Shown here piece after piece: positions 32,826 to 45,140 of a stretch of DNA of 64,000 nt (position 1 is the first letter of the stretch; each line of letters begins with the position of its first letter). The translations under genes and the position numbers were made by a program. The DNA is from Adiantum capillus-veneris (taxonomy: Eukaryota > Streptophyta > Polypodiopsida > Polypodiales > Pteridaceae), in contig CM043960.1 of NCBI GenBank assembly GCA_014529385.2, positions 120,664,543 to 120,728,542 of the forward strand, written 5' to 3'. The notes beneath the pieces are model-generated. The model searched no databases and was not told the DNA's origin. It worked only from the letters and a program-made list of their open reading frames with translations.

Positions 32826-32973
32826 ATTGGATTCCTCAAAGGAGTAAATTTAGAAGATACTATAATCCTTTAAGCCAAGAAGAGCTACGTGCCATCCTCA
32901 TTGGATTCCTCAATGGAGTAAATTTAGAAGATACTATAATCCTTTAAGCCAAGAAGAGCTACGTGCCATCCAT
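32826..32973 (+). repeat. Second tandem duplication, 74-bp unit, in G2
   Basis: Copies at 32826-32899 and 32900-32973 differ only in one base early on (CTCAAAGG versus CTCAATGG) and at the junction (CCTC versus CCAT). They lie only 10 bp after the first tandem duplication. Confidence 0.95.
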
Positions 32974-33729
32974 AAAAAAATGGGAGTTAAGGCACAAACA
33001 GAATTGAAAAAGATACAAGCTCAAGCTAAGGCTAAGGGGCGACAACAATGAATTAGACACCAACGAGAGGCCAACCTTGAAGTTACACATGCATTTCAAG
33101 TTGAAAAAGAGGATGTTTGGTTGGAATCTAACACAACTCTACGATACCCTATTGAGTTAAATAGCGCCTATGAAAAAGTAATATATAACGCCTTATTGGA
33201 CACAGGTGCTAAATATAATATGCTATCATATGGAGTGTGGTGTCAGTTATTAAAGCCATCTCTATCTGAGAGTACCATCCAAGTCAAGGGTCTCAATAAG
33301 AAAAAAACAAATGTTTTTGTAAACTGGCACACTTCTGTTAGTTATGACAACGGGGTTGTAGCTCAAGACTTTTTGGTCATGCCTGCTTGAACTATGGAAG
33401 GCAATATAAACCTAGGATGCAAGTGGATGTTAGGGACCAAATGCAATATTGATTGGGGGACTGGGAGTGTCACAACACATAAACCAACTCTTAGCCCTTC
33501 CACTCAAGAGATAGTCCGTGAGATATCACCTCTTGAGGAAATACAACCCAAAACATTGCATGTCCAAGAGGTTGAACCACGTGTACCTATAGCCCAACCC
33601 TCGAGAGCTTCAACTTCTGTAGCTGAAACAAAGCATGAGACACACAAGACTCATCGTAATATAACAAACAAAACATACATATGGGTCCCTAAAGCTTCTT
33701 TAGCGACCATTTTTAATGCTAAAAAATAG
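32930..33729 (+). pseudogene. G2 second retropepsin-like domain downstream of integrase
   Basis: The frame carries on from the integrase tail (RYYNPLSQEELRAIHKKMG) through a Lys/Gln/Ala-rich helical linker into a domain with aspartic-protease features. VIYNALLDTGAKYNMLSY gives a canonical D-T-G-A active site. FLVMPA is a core strand, and INLGCKWMLGTKCNIDWGTG is the typical LG...W...IDW end. A stop at 33388-33390 sits where the family usually has Trp or a similar residue (TGA from TGG), and another TGA lies at 33049. A Pro/Thr-rich tail follows to 33729. Known gypsy elements place protease before reverse transcriptase, and G2 already has one there. A captured or duplicated protease domain is the simplest reading; its role is unknown. 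Confidence 0.68.
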
Positions 33730-36397
33730 AACCTTTATAAGAGACGCCCCACTTGCTCCAAGAAATGTAAGAAAACATTGGGTTGAATTCCTAAACAACT
33801 ATTGGAAGCCCAAAGCTACTATGAAGGGAATGATCAAACCTGGTGCCTAAATGTACATTGTGTTCTTACCTACTACCTATAGACCCATGTGAGTCAAATC
33901 TTATAACGATAAAGCCGATTGAAGACCATGGGAAGGGAAAGATCACATAATACTATACACCTGACTTGGAGCTAGTTTGGGTACCCAAGCGAGAACGACT
34001 TGTATCGCTCGGCTCAAACAAATGAAGCTTCTTGCTCTTCATTAGTTCTTCTATAGAAACACAAACTTCTTTACAGCTTCCACCTACCACCAAAAATATA
34101 AAAAAACAAGGAAAGAATTTGCACCTCCCGTTGTAAGTTCACCACCTATAACAACGTTGCAAGTAAAATTATCGGAGAGTACCTTACCACCCTTGCAACT
34201 AGATGAAATTTCTAGGGTGGTGAAAAACTATTGGTTAAAGTCTTCACCCATCACAACTTGGAAGAAATGGTTTTAAAGGTGATGACATCGTTCCAAAAGG
34301 TATGATCTACCCAAGGAAGGAAAGAGTGTTTGCTTACATCCATCATTCACTTGCTCCCCTCTTAACCTTCCTCCTTGACCTCTTAATCTCCCAATCGTAG
34401 GGAATGTATATATATAGCCCTATACTCAAGAAAACAAAAATAAAAAAGTAAAAGAGCAAGAGCCACCAAACAAAAATCTTGAAACCTACAAATTCTAGTA
34501 TATGACCCAAAAATCATAATAACACATTATGCACAAGGACATGACCTTTTGACCCTTATAATATTTGCACACTAACCAAAATCTATCTGTGTAAACAAAT
34601 ATGGTAGTACACTAAAGTCATCCACTCCTACCTTGGGTGAGAGGTACCCACTTTACTTTTCACAAAGTGTTTCACATAGTCTATCCGGTGCTTGCCTGTG
34701 TGAATGGGAATTGGTAGATAGACTAGCATGTGAGAAAACGTTTGAGGAATTAGAATGGTTGACACGTCTCTTGATCATCATTGATCCCTACTTTGTAGAG
34801 AACGTCTTTCTAATTGCACAAGCTTACCGTTTCGAGCAAGATGACTATATACGCCTATTGACATTCTTAGTGAACATAGTGCCTCTAATGATGAGGAAGA
34901 TTTACATGATTACACGGATGGCACGTATGGTCTCATTGAAAATGACTTTATTTTTCTTGACGAAGACGAGGACAGGGGTTTATACTTAGGACTACCCGCC
35001 AATCTATACAATATCCTATTTCCTTGCCCCTCTAGGGGGGTGCAAATACTTGAGTTAGGGTTATTTATGTTGTTTTGATTGTGTTCAATAAAGGTTGGTG
35101 CCTCTTCCCACTGATGTGCCTCCTAGAGGTATTCCTAGTGTTTTCTAGTGTGTACAGGAATGCATTGCAGTAGTTGGGCTTTTGAACTTCATGCAATCTT
35201 TGTCTAGTTCACTCTTCAACACGATCATCAACACGAACAGGTGTTTCTTGTCCATTATCATTGCCTCTTGTCTTTTTTAGCATCCATGTTTGTCTAATTT
35301 AACTGTGATTGGTAGCACAATATTCAACACATTTGCTTAGTATCAAACAATAGATTCAATATAATTTTATGTCATAGTCTCTTGTCTAGGTTTATGAATC
35401 AAGAAGTCTGACTAAGCTAGTTTGACCAAGATAGACATTAGAGATCTTCTCTTAGTATCATGGGAAATTCCTTCTTAGTTGTCAATGGTTACTTTAGGTT
35501 CTTAATCCGACATTATGAAGCATTGTGTGCAATGTACTAGTGCTTTCTAGTGGGCTTAATCCCTCTTGACCTTTAGCTTAAGTATTATAAACGGAGTTTA
35601 CTATTGTGATGAGCTTGGGGAGGGTAAGAGTGTCAATATGACCCCCCAAAGGTACAAAATTTAAATGCAGTGAAAAACAAAAAAACAAAAAAACAAGTGC
35701 AAAAAATGTAAAATCTTATGCTGGAAGAGAAATCCCACCTTGATTTGGTACTTCACTCACATATATTGCCTATGGTACTAGAGTCCTAAGGTTCCCAATG
35801 TGGGTGCTTTTCCTTGAGAAGCAAAAAGCCCAAGGCAAACAAAATAAGCACACACGTCAAAATTGAATCAATGTGAAAAACACTTTGGGGGGTCAAACAA
35901 AGGAAATAATTCAGGTGATGATTTCATATCTAATTCCTTTTATCATAGCTTAACTAGAAGGTCTTCTAGGTATACCCTCTAGTCATCCCTCGGACATGAA
36001 ATACTTTGCTCTCGCGATTAAACAACTTAATTGACCAGAGAGAATTGAGAAGCTTGTCCATGCTATTAATAGTTGACCTCTAGTGCCTCTTGATTGTTAA
36101 ATTAGCGACCCTAGACTTGTTTATTTTTTGACCTTTACAATTACTTATGCATTTGATTATATTACAAATTAATGTTTACTGTGAATAATTGTTAATGTTC
36201 TATTACCAATCAATCTGTGTGCCTATTCACTGTATATGCTTTTTAATTATAGATGTTCTATGAGAGTGCAATTATTGTTCCATTTTTCGTTGATTTTGCA
36301 GTGTTTGAAGAAAGCTAAAGATATTCAATCTCAGTTGCTCTTCCACCTCGACGAGCGGGCTTCACCTCACTAGCTTCTGAGGACGGAATCCACATCA
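33730..36397 (+). other. G2 3' spacer
   Basis: The first part keeps traces of coding sequence. In the frame of the protease-like domain lies IPKQLLEAQSYYEGN (33787-33831, after a TGA), and LELVWVPKRERL lies in another frame near 33969. An open stretch at 34633-34989 (about 118 codons) matches nothing I recognise. From 35000 to 36397 I see AT-rich non-coding sequence only. Confidence 0.55.
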
Positions 36398-36409
36398 GGA
36401 AGGGGGACA
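36398..36409 (+). other. Polypurine tract of G2
   Basis: AGGAAGGGGGACA-like purine run directly before the TGTTAACC start of the 3' LTR. It primes plus-strand synthesis in LTR elements. Confidence 0.8.
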
Positions 36410-36722
36410 TGTTAACCACTTATGGATACCCAATCACCTTTGATGGACGCGTTATCACTCTATTTGAGTCATGGGCCAGGCTTGTGTGTCCTAGAGATTC
36501 ATAGGTGATCGCCGATGAGAAGCGCACCACTTATCTCATTTTTACATTATTTTTGCTATGATTGACCATTGTGGGCGTCCCTGTGTGAATGGATCGGATT
36601 AATATAAAAGGTCCATTTTGACCTAAAATCCTCATTCTGGAGGTGCATGCTAAAGAAGTGCTCTTGCTCTACCTCTACCTTCTTCTCCTTCGTGTGCTCA
36701 CTAGTGTGTGTGTGTGTGTATG

Positions 36723-36789
<67 letters not shown>

Positions 36790-37022
36790 TCAAGCATTGT
36801 GGCGGCATCGGTGGTGTCAAGGTGGTTGAGCACAGTGACAATGGATCCCTCTTCTTCGCAGATTAGAATCCTTTACGACGGCAAGCATAGAGCGGCAAGT
36901 GACACACCATTGCCCCCTTTGATCTTACTAGGATAGTCTAGTTGTGTGCTTACAGCCATTTGTGGCTCACACACAATGTTCGAAAAGTTCCCAACCTCTG
37001 GCATGTGTGGTAGAAGTGCACA
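36410..37022 (+). repeat. 3' LTR of G2
   Basis: It starts TGTTAACC and ends GTGCACA. A promoter-like TAATATAAAAGG lies at about 36599-36610. It contains a (GT)n(GA)n microsatellite, and its last 152 bp match 23601-23757. Confidence 0.82.
36704..36786. repeat. (GT)n and (GA)n microsatellite inside the G2 LTR
   Basis: GT units at 36704-36719 and GA units at about 36726-36786. Confidence 0.95.
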
Positions 37023-37156
37023 TGGGGATTGAAAGCGGCTGTAGTTAGTACAAGCCAGGTGTATTGAGAGCAAGGCTAAGCAGCGACGCCAAGGGCTTGG
37101 GCAATGGTTGGAGTTGGTGCACGCCAGGGGTATTGAAAGCGGGGCTACGCAACAAA

Positions 37157-37210
<54 letters not shown>

Positions 37211-37269
37211 AGTCGTGGCGACTATCTATATGCAGACCTCCAACGCCCACGTGCACGCACGTGCAAACG

Positions 37270-37337
<68 letters not shown>

Positions 37338-37383
37338 CCACTAAGCAGTGAGCTCACTCACTCTCTCTTTCTCACCTGCAGGT

Positions 37384-37443
<60 letters not shown>

Positions 37444-37739
37444 GTCGACATGACAATAAGGATGGGGAGACAAGGGAACTTATCCAAGTTGGAATTGGCT
37501 GGGAGCTTTCAAATTCGTGGGCTCCAAGAATTGGGGGGGGGGGGAGGGGGGGTGCGCGAGATAGAGTAGGCTCTAAAAGATGATGAATCATAGAATACAC
37601 GGGTGATTATTATCTCTAATAAATGCTTAGCGGCTTAGAATCTATTAGCGTGCTTAATATCCTCATATCTAGAGCCTACACTTAATAGCATAATAAGTGT
37701 TAGTAGCACCCTTTGTTGTGGGTTAGAGCCGGGTCACAA
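37023..37739. other. Spacer with a diverged 50-bp repeat pair and (CT)n/(CA)n tracts
   Basis: Two similar segments near 37042-37091 and 37106-37155 share CCAGG-GTATTGA-AGC-GGCTA. They are followed by (CT)n at 37160-37206, (CT)n(CA)n at 37268-37334, (CT)n at 37383-37442 and G12AG7 at 37533-37552. Open frames here come from the dinucleotide repeats. No gene is seen. Confidence 0.7.
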
Positions 37740-37757
37740 CGGAGTGCATCTCAACAA

Positions 37758-38977
37758 GATGGATAATTCTCCCAAGCTGTCGTTCGTTGAGGCCGTGCTG
37801 GGAGCCACGAGCCATGATAAGAAATCCCCGCTGATCAGGGAGGAAAAGTCCTGGATGGTAATCTGCAATCAAAGACAAACTTGGAGCTACCAGAGTACAA
37901 GGCTATCTTAAAAGCGAAGCTCGCTGCAATCCAATTTGAGGTGTCAAAAGGAGTGTTGTGCCACCAATATTATTGAGGATGCAAGGAGAGTCACGTCTAA
38001 TCTAGATCCTTCAATTGGAGAGACGACCTTTCAAACTTTGAAGAAAAGCCTACCACAATTGGTTGAAGTGCAAAAAGTGGGTAAAAAAATAGCTTGTCGT
38101 GGTGGCCAGCTCATCCTTGGTGTTTGGCTTTATAGGCAGGGTGCCATCCGAGGCATAGCTCAGTGAATGGCTATCCAATCCTGCGGTCCTAAACCATGGT
38201 GGAACGGTTGACTAAGTTCAATACTTGACCAAAGGGTTCTTCATTGTTTGGTTCAATGACCCTGCTGTAACTGACAAACCCTGGCTAAAATCCTGCTTTA
38301 TCTTAACCACTCCCCAGTCTGTGTTATACCGTGGAGTCCATCTTTCGAATCTTCAGAGTCCTTCAAGGATATGTGCCTGATGTGGGTGGACTTTGTCAAC
38401 TTACGAGCAACTTACTGATCTGATTGTGGGATAATCTCAGAGACCTTGCAAGTACCCTGGGTATTCCTCTGCTTGTACCAGTGCACCAAAAGCTGGGGAC
38501 CATGGTAAATAAGGTGTGCATATGCTGGGATGTACGTAAGCCTCCTCCAAAAGCATGGTAATTAATGTGGGTGCACATTAAAAAGTGATCCCTCTTAGAT
38601 TTGGTACTGTTTTTGGAGCATGTTTCAAGTGTAATGGGTTTGAGCACTTTGCTAGAGACTGCCATTTGAATGGTGCAAATGAAGCTGTAGAGGGTGGGGA
38701 AGAAAAGGCACAAGCAACTGCATCCGAGGAACCGAGAGGTTCCAACATGGAAGTCAAAGTTGCAATGCAAGGTGAAGGTGGGAGCAACACTGAAAACGAA
38801 GTGATCAAATCTGACAAGATGTGGACTCATGTGGACACCCCTAGAACCACTCTAGTATTGAGCCGAGTGCAAATGTTAAAAGTAGTCAAATCCACGCCAA
38901 GATTACAATTCTTTGCATCCCTTGTGACCAAAACAGTAGTGAAAGCTCAAAAATGGCCCCTACCCCAAGGAAGATAA
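37758..38977 (+). pseudogene. LINE2 ORF1 (RNA-binding protein)
   Basis: The beginning KLSFVEAVLG is followed in several frames by the region typical of plant LINE ORF1 (MWVDFVNLRATY near 38375). A CCHC knuckle, ACFKCNGFEHFARDC (near 38620-38665), and a charged tail come next. In active elements it coats LINE RNA. Stops and frame changes occur at least every few hundred bases. Confidence 0.75.
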
Positions 38978-39280
38978 ATGAGAACTAGCAACAAGTCTTT
39001 GTGATTAAGTGCAAGTGAGTAAAAACCTTGGCACGTAGCAATTTCCACCATAAGGAGAACCCCCTAGATAGTCAAGAATCTCCCATTAATTTGGCAAACA
39101 TCTTTGACGTACTTCAAGCCAAGAATCCGAGGACCCATTTACCTCAAAGATGTCCTCCTCCCAGCTGACTACAGTAGAGGCAGGCATCAATTCCTCAGGG
39201 TGATATGGAGGAGGATAACAAAAGAGAGTAGGCAATAGACGGTTGTCAAAATGTGGAGGATTTTGTCCCCATCTCCCCAT

Positions 39281-42200
39281 AATGGACAACCTACATATTC
39301 AGTCTTGGAATGTGAAGGGCATAAAGTTAGCCAAAAAGAAAACTCTATTCTAGGAGGATGTCAAGAAAGAATCTATGAATTGTTGGCTAATTCAAGAGCA
39401 CCATCTTGATGCTACTAGTTGTAGGAAGCAGGCAATAGGGAATAAACTAGTGTAATACGATGATGGCACTCTTGGGTTTAGTGGGGTGCTCTCCATTATT
39501 GATAGGGAGTTGGAGCCACAAGTAGTGCTTTACCATGCCTCAAGAAGAGTCCTTGGGTAAGAGTTAAGTGGGTAGGCTAGTTTATTACCATTATTAACAC
39601 TTATGATTCGTAAGATGGTAAGGGGAGACCCAAACTCTAGGTGGATCCGAGGAATTGGTCTCTAGAAGGAGTTTGGTTCATCATGAGGGATTTTAATATA
39701 GTGGAGGCTTGAGAGGACAAAATGGGTTTGGTTAGCATACTAGCAAGCTTTAAAAAGTCCAAGTGGCAAGCACTTTGCAAGAAATTGGCGTTGTTTGACT
39801 TGTGGATTGCTGGTATGTGGAGCAGCTCTTATGTGTGGATGTACACGAGCCTCTAGTATGCCAACATGGCTTCCCATCTAGATTGGTGCTACATCTCCCA
39901 TTAGGAGGATTGGCTTCGCCCTTCTATGATGTTATGTATTGATACCTCTCTGAGTATGTAGAATCACTTCCCCCTTAAGCTTCACACATCCAGGGCCAGT
40001 AATGATGCTTGCTCCCTGGAGGGGAAGAAGAGAATCTAGTCTCTGTCGAACATCTCTTGAAGGACCCTCTCTTCAAGTCCCTTCAAGTCTCTTGCTAAGA
40101 AGGCTCTCTGCAAATTGAAGCATGATGTGGGTGCAATTGACCCTTGTGCCCGGTTCTCCTTGGTGCATAACATCCAATCAACGATAAAACAAGTACGGCC
40201 ACTAGTGAAAAGGCTCAAGAGGTCACAACCAGGGAGCTAAAAGATGAAGTAGAGAAGCTCTTCAAAAGAAATCAAGAAGGAAGAGATTCAGAGATGAAGC
40301 ACAAGAGGTGGCTTGAGGCCAAAGTGCTAGCTAAATAGATAAAAAAGACCCGATTGTTGGCTAGAAAGCTTGCCCTTAAACCCGAACCCTACCAACCAGG
40401 ATCATTTCTTTAGATCACTAAAGGTCAAAAGAAGAAGGGATTAAGTTATAGCAATCATCGACAAGAGGGATAACATAGAAAGAGACTAGAGTGCTATGGT
40501 CAAACTCATGCTTAACCATCTCAATCAAATTATTGGTCAACCGAAAGAATTCTCACAAGAGGGTCGAGGAGGCAAGGCCCAACTTCTTGGTTCTATTAAG
40601 TGTGGTGTGCTACTAGCTGAAGCAAAAGCATTGGAGAGGCCCATTTCAGTTGATGAATGCTGGCCTGCCTTGGGGAAGGAAAAGTCCCCTAGGTGGGATG
40701 GACTAACATCCAAATTCTTCAAAGGATTCTGGGAGGATCTTATAATTTTGCTAGCAAAGCTAGCAAACAGGAGGGGCAGTTGGATGCCAGCCCCAAATTA
40801 GGACTGATCAAACCTATTCCTAAATTGGTTTGTTGCTCTTTGTTGAAACACTGGAATCCTATCTCAATGATGACAGTAGCGTACGAGCTCATTGCCACAG
40901 TGATTGCATTAAGAATGGCTCCAATCTTGAACAAAATCATTACCCCCCATCAACATGATTTCATCAAAGGACATTTTATTTATGATAACATCTTGGCAAT
41001 TATGGTTGGCAATGAGTATTCTGCTTTCTTCAAGTAAGAATGTATCCTCCCGCAACTTGACCGAGATAAGGCTTATGACAAAATCTGATGGTCATACATT
41101 GTAGCAATTGTGAAGGCTTTGTGTTTTGGACCCAAAATGTGTGTGATAGTTCACATGCTTGGGGCGGGAAATTACTCCAAGCCGCTCTTCAACAAAATGA
41201 TAGTGGAAATGTTTGAGATCAAATGATCTATCAAGAAAGGCTACCCCCTGTCCTATTGCTTTTTGCTATTGGCTCTCACCCTCTGGTAACCTCGCTTGAG
41301 AACAATGTGGCAGAAGGGGAAATTCAAGGTCTGTCACTTCCTAGAGGTAAATAAGTGCTTGCAAAGTTGTATGTAGATGATTTTTTACTCTTCCTTAAAG
41401 CCAAGTTAGAAGTTCTAAGAGAGCCCTCAAGATTGTCCAACTATTTGATACTGCTTCCAGATTAATGTGCAATATTGAGAAATCAAGATTGATTTTTCTC
41501 TCTGAAAGCGACTCGTTTGACTCCTAGGCATGGTCAAAGGAAATTATTGGTAAGGGAAGTGTGTTTAGGCACCTAGGCACCCCATTAGGGGTGGGCATAT
41601 TGGATAGGCAAAGATTTGACTGGTTCCTAAACAAGATAAAGAAAAAAATGAGAAGATGCGATTTTGTGCTCCCCCCCTTCCATAGTAGAGTTACTATGAT
41701 TAATGCTTTCATGATCCCTTACGTTTCATTTGTGTCTCTCCTCCTAAAATTGACCAAATCCAATTGGGAAGAATTTTGAAGCCTATAAAAAAATTCTTGT
41801 GCAAGAGAAACACTAAAGACACAACCCCTTTCCAATGGGGAAATGGGAATGGAGGCGAGACCAAAGAAACGAGGCCCCATTGTGATCATGGACCCCATGC
41901 TACATGCAGAAGCATTGTGTGCCAAACTAGTTATCTTGTTGATGGATCAAAAGAAAGAATGGGCCATCATGGCTTGGGATATGATAAACAAAGCAGAGAT
42001 TGCCTCTAAAGGAGGCGCATGGAAGGAGTCCAGAATGTACGATAAGATTTTGGTGTATCTCTGGACATTCCTTAAGCTTGGTGGCAGCACAAGGGAACTT
42101 GCACAAAAGTGTAACAAAGGAGCCTCAACCCTAGAATGGGGGGAGAAGTTCAGATACTTTAGGGGGTCCTCTCTCCATTGGTCCCCTTGGCTCTCCAAAC

Positions 42201-43000
42201 TTGTAAGGGGTTCCTTGAGTCCTTTTTGGAGGGAAGTTGCTCACAAGGGAAGCAACAAAGGGATCTCTAAACTATCTCGCCTTTAAATAATAGAAACCGC
42301 TGGTAGAATGATGTGGAGTTGCTAGTGTTTCAACAAAATTTGGGCTTGTATGAAAGGCTTCTGATTGGTAGACTCTTGGAAGTGCTATCATCATCACCTT
42401 CACCCGCCCTCAAGTCAAAGATAGATTGGTAAGCTAGGAATTGGCCAAAAGATAGACTGTCTTGCTCCCCAAGACCTAGGATACCTATAGTGGGCTAGTG
42501 TACAAAGCGGACTGGTTTGCCCCTCATCAAAATATGGAAAAAAAACTGGTCAAAAGAGCATTGGCAAAGGAGTGTTAATGCAATATGGGAGATCAAATGG
42601 CCTAAGCACATGAAGGTTTTTATTTGGAAGGTGCTTTGAAGAGCCATGCCTACTGGGATTAAGGTTCGCGCTAGAGAAATCAACACTGACACTTGCTCGA
42701 GGTGCAAATCAGCTTCTGAGGACCCCTACATCTGTTTAGCAAGTGCCTTGCCTCAAGGGGATTGGCTGCTAAAGTTTGAAAATGGAAGGGTGCAGTTTCC
42801 AAATCCATGCCTTTCTGATGTGCACCCAAATCACCAAATTTTGTTACCTTAATCAGGTATGGAAGTCTAGGAACCTTTGAGTCTTCAAGGATAAACTGGT
42901 TATGGCTCAATTTGATGATATTGTGCGTGTAAGCATCAAGCTCATTCATGTTGTAGGAGCTAAGAGAGGGACAACATTTAACGATAAAGAGTGGCACCAT
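39281..43000 (+). pseudogene. LINE2 ORF2: endonuclease, reverse transcriptase, C-terminal domain
   Basis: The AP-endonuclease start is clear: MDNLHIQSWNVKGIKLAKKK, then CWLIQEHHLDA. Reverse transcriptase runs from about 40496 (LGKEKSPRWDGLTSKFFKGF; PHQHDFIKGHFIYDN) through 41060 (LDRDKAYDKI) to LAKLYVDDFLLFLK near 41357, where the catalytic motif is YVDD instead of the FADD of its relatives. The thumb and C-terminal zinc region extend to about 43000. There are more than ten stops or frameshifts, so it is inactive. Confidence 0.85.
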
Positions 43001-43147
43001 GCACTAAGACCACTCGAGAGGTTTTGAGTAGCACCCCTATTTTGAGTTCTGTTGTAGTTGTGTTTGAGCCCCTTATGGAACCACTACCCCCTAAGTTAAT
43101 ATAAGGTATCTCCACTCACAATTGTGAGTATGGCAAAAAAAAAAAAA

Positions 43148-43604
<457 letters not shown>

Positions 43605-44329
43605 TTTCTTTTTTTCCCAAACTCACAATCATGATTGTAATGTATTAAACATGTCATGAAAAATTACAAGGCAGCCTCAAGCTCTACCGAGCCTTGAGGA
43701 GATGTGTTGTACATCGAAGACTTCACTAGTCCTTACTCAAGAAACTTTACTTGGATAGGGTTGAGACAACTAAACAAGCCTTCCTTCATTCCTCTGAGTT
43801 CTTCTTCTTCCCTATGGCCATGATGAGATCCCTACTCTTGCAGATAATCTCCTTGAATCTAGCCACCAAGGTGTCATTCTCAAAAATCTGACTATTCCTG
43901 GTTTTCCACACGTGTTTGAAAAAAAAGAACCTGATAATCTGAGTACAAACCAAAAGCTCTTGGCTTTTCATTGTTTCACCTCCAAGGAAAAGATTTATTT
44001 CATAGAATCCTATTTTCCAAATCCTTTGGACCCACTTGCCTAGCTTGCTGCAAGGCCACAAATAGTCAGACACTCCTTGAAGAGGTGGATAAGATCTTCA
44101 CTTGCTGGTCTACGTCCCAAACACCTATCAGAACCAATTCCACGGAGAGGGACTTTGATGCCTATTTGGCAAGGCCCCCCACAACACATTGCACAGAAAC
44201 AACTTCATTGATAGTGGCCATTGATGGTTCCAAATGTTATTAGTCACCACAATCTAGCTACCTTATGGCCATTGTTTACCCCATTGTTTGTTGAGATGTG
44301 CAAACCACTCTGCCTTGTAACTGAGAGCA

Positions 44330-45140
44330 TGGTAAATATTATGGAGAGAATTGCCAGTTGCATGAAATACTTCAAAGTGATAACTTTTTTGAGGTTTTGT
44401 ATGATGTACTGGTGCAAAACCTTGAACACCACCTTTTGTTGATGGATTTTGAAGGTGGAATGTATAATGTTCAGATAGCATAATAGGGAAATAGAGGCAA
44501 TTTTGTCATAGTTGGATTTTTAGCTAAATGTACAAATTAATTGGTTGCATAAAAAGGAAATAGCAGTTTAAAGCATAGAATGAATTGTTTTAAGAATCGT
44601 ATGTACTTATTTAATTTTTAGGTATAGTGACTTGTCTCCATCTATATAGGTTGTGAGGTTGCTTACTGAAATGATCATTGAATTGGCAAATATAGTTGCG
44701 GTACATGGTTTGCATGTTGTGTAAAGTTTTGAGGTAATGCTACTTGCTACATCGAGTAGTTTTTTGGTTGTACCATCGAATACAGTTTTGGTCAAAGGCA
44801 TGTGATTTTCGGTTCTTTGCAACTTTTGTTATCACATCGTAAAGGCTTTGATGAAAAGTAGTGTACCGTACAATTAGGAGAGATCTTTTTCAATTCTCAA
44901 TCAAGCTCGCATGGTTGATAAAAGCAATACCAAAGTTCAAAGTGGTTAATTACTATGGGAACGAATATTTTCATTGTGCAAGTAATTAGATTGAAATGTG
45001 AATCTATGTGGAAATATAAGGTAAATAAAAGTGATTGTTAACAAGGTTATGATTTTTTGCAAGAATGTCAAAAGGCACTTGGCTTGTGGTTTAAGCTATT
45101 TTTAAATTAAGTAATTTTGGTTTACGGTTTAAAGAATTGT
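44330..45140. other. AT-rich segment inside LINE3 without LINE similarity
   Basis: The comparable interval in LINE1 is only about 240 bp, but here about 1 kb separates matching LINE coding parts. The excess is AT-rich, has no open frame, and shows no terminal repeats I could define. It is probably an inserted non-autonomous element or a replaced stretch. Confidence 0.45.

Larger units (their letters stand above)
23601..37022 (+). mobile_element. 13.4-kb Ty3/gypsy element (G2) with extra protease domain downstream of integrase
   Basis: A truncated 5' LTR (157 bp) and a full 3' LTR (613 bp) share their terminal sequence. A primer-binding site follows the first and a polypurine tract precedes the second. 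In between come gag with several zinc knuckles, DGG protease, reverse transcriptase, RNase H, integrase, two tandem duplications, a second retropepsin-like region and a 2.7-kb non-coding spacer. All large frames are broken by stops or frameshifts. The size and layout are unusual for gypsy elements, which mostly end soon after integrase. Confidence 0.85.
37740..43147 (+). mobile_element. Near full-length, degenerate L1-type LINE (LINE2)
   Basis: It contains ORF1 with a zinc knuckle, then ORF2 with an AP-type endonuclease, reverse transcriptase and a C-terminal region, then a short poly-A tail (43135-43147). Length (5.4 kb) and order fit a complete plant L1 element. The 5' end is placed just before the first recognisable ORF1 sequence. 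No clear target duplication was found. Confidence 0.87.

Noticed and set aside
34633-34989. 118-codon frame in the G2 spacer as a separate gene
   Set aside because: No recognisable domain, composition like the surrounding degenerate sequence, and no start or promoter context. Mentioned only as an open stretch.
37158-37442. CRISPR-like or tandem-repeat array
   Set aside because: Simple dinucleotide microsatellites without spacer-repeat structure, in a plant-type genome.
37064-37583. Overlapping frames rich in Ser-Leu and Thr-His repeats
   Set aside because: They are translations of (CT)n and (CA)n microsatellites and have no other support.
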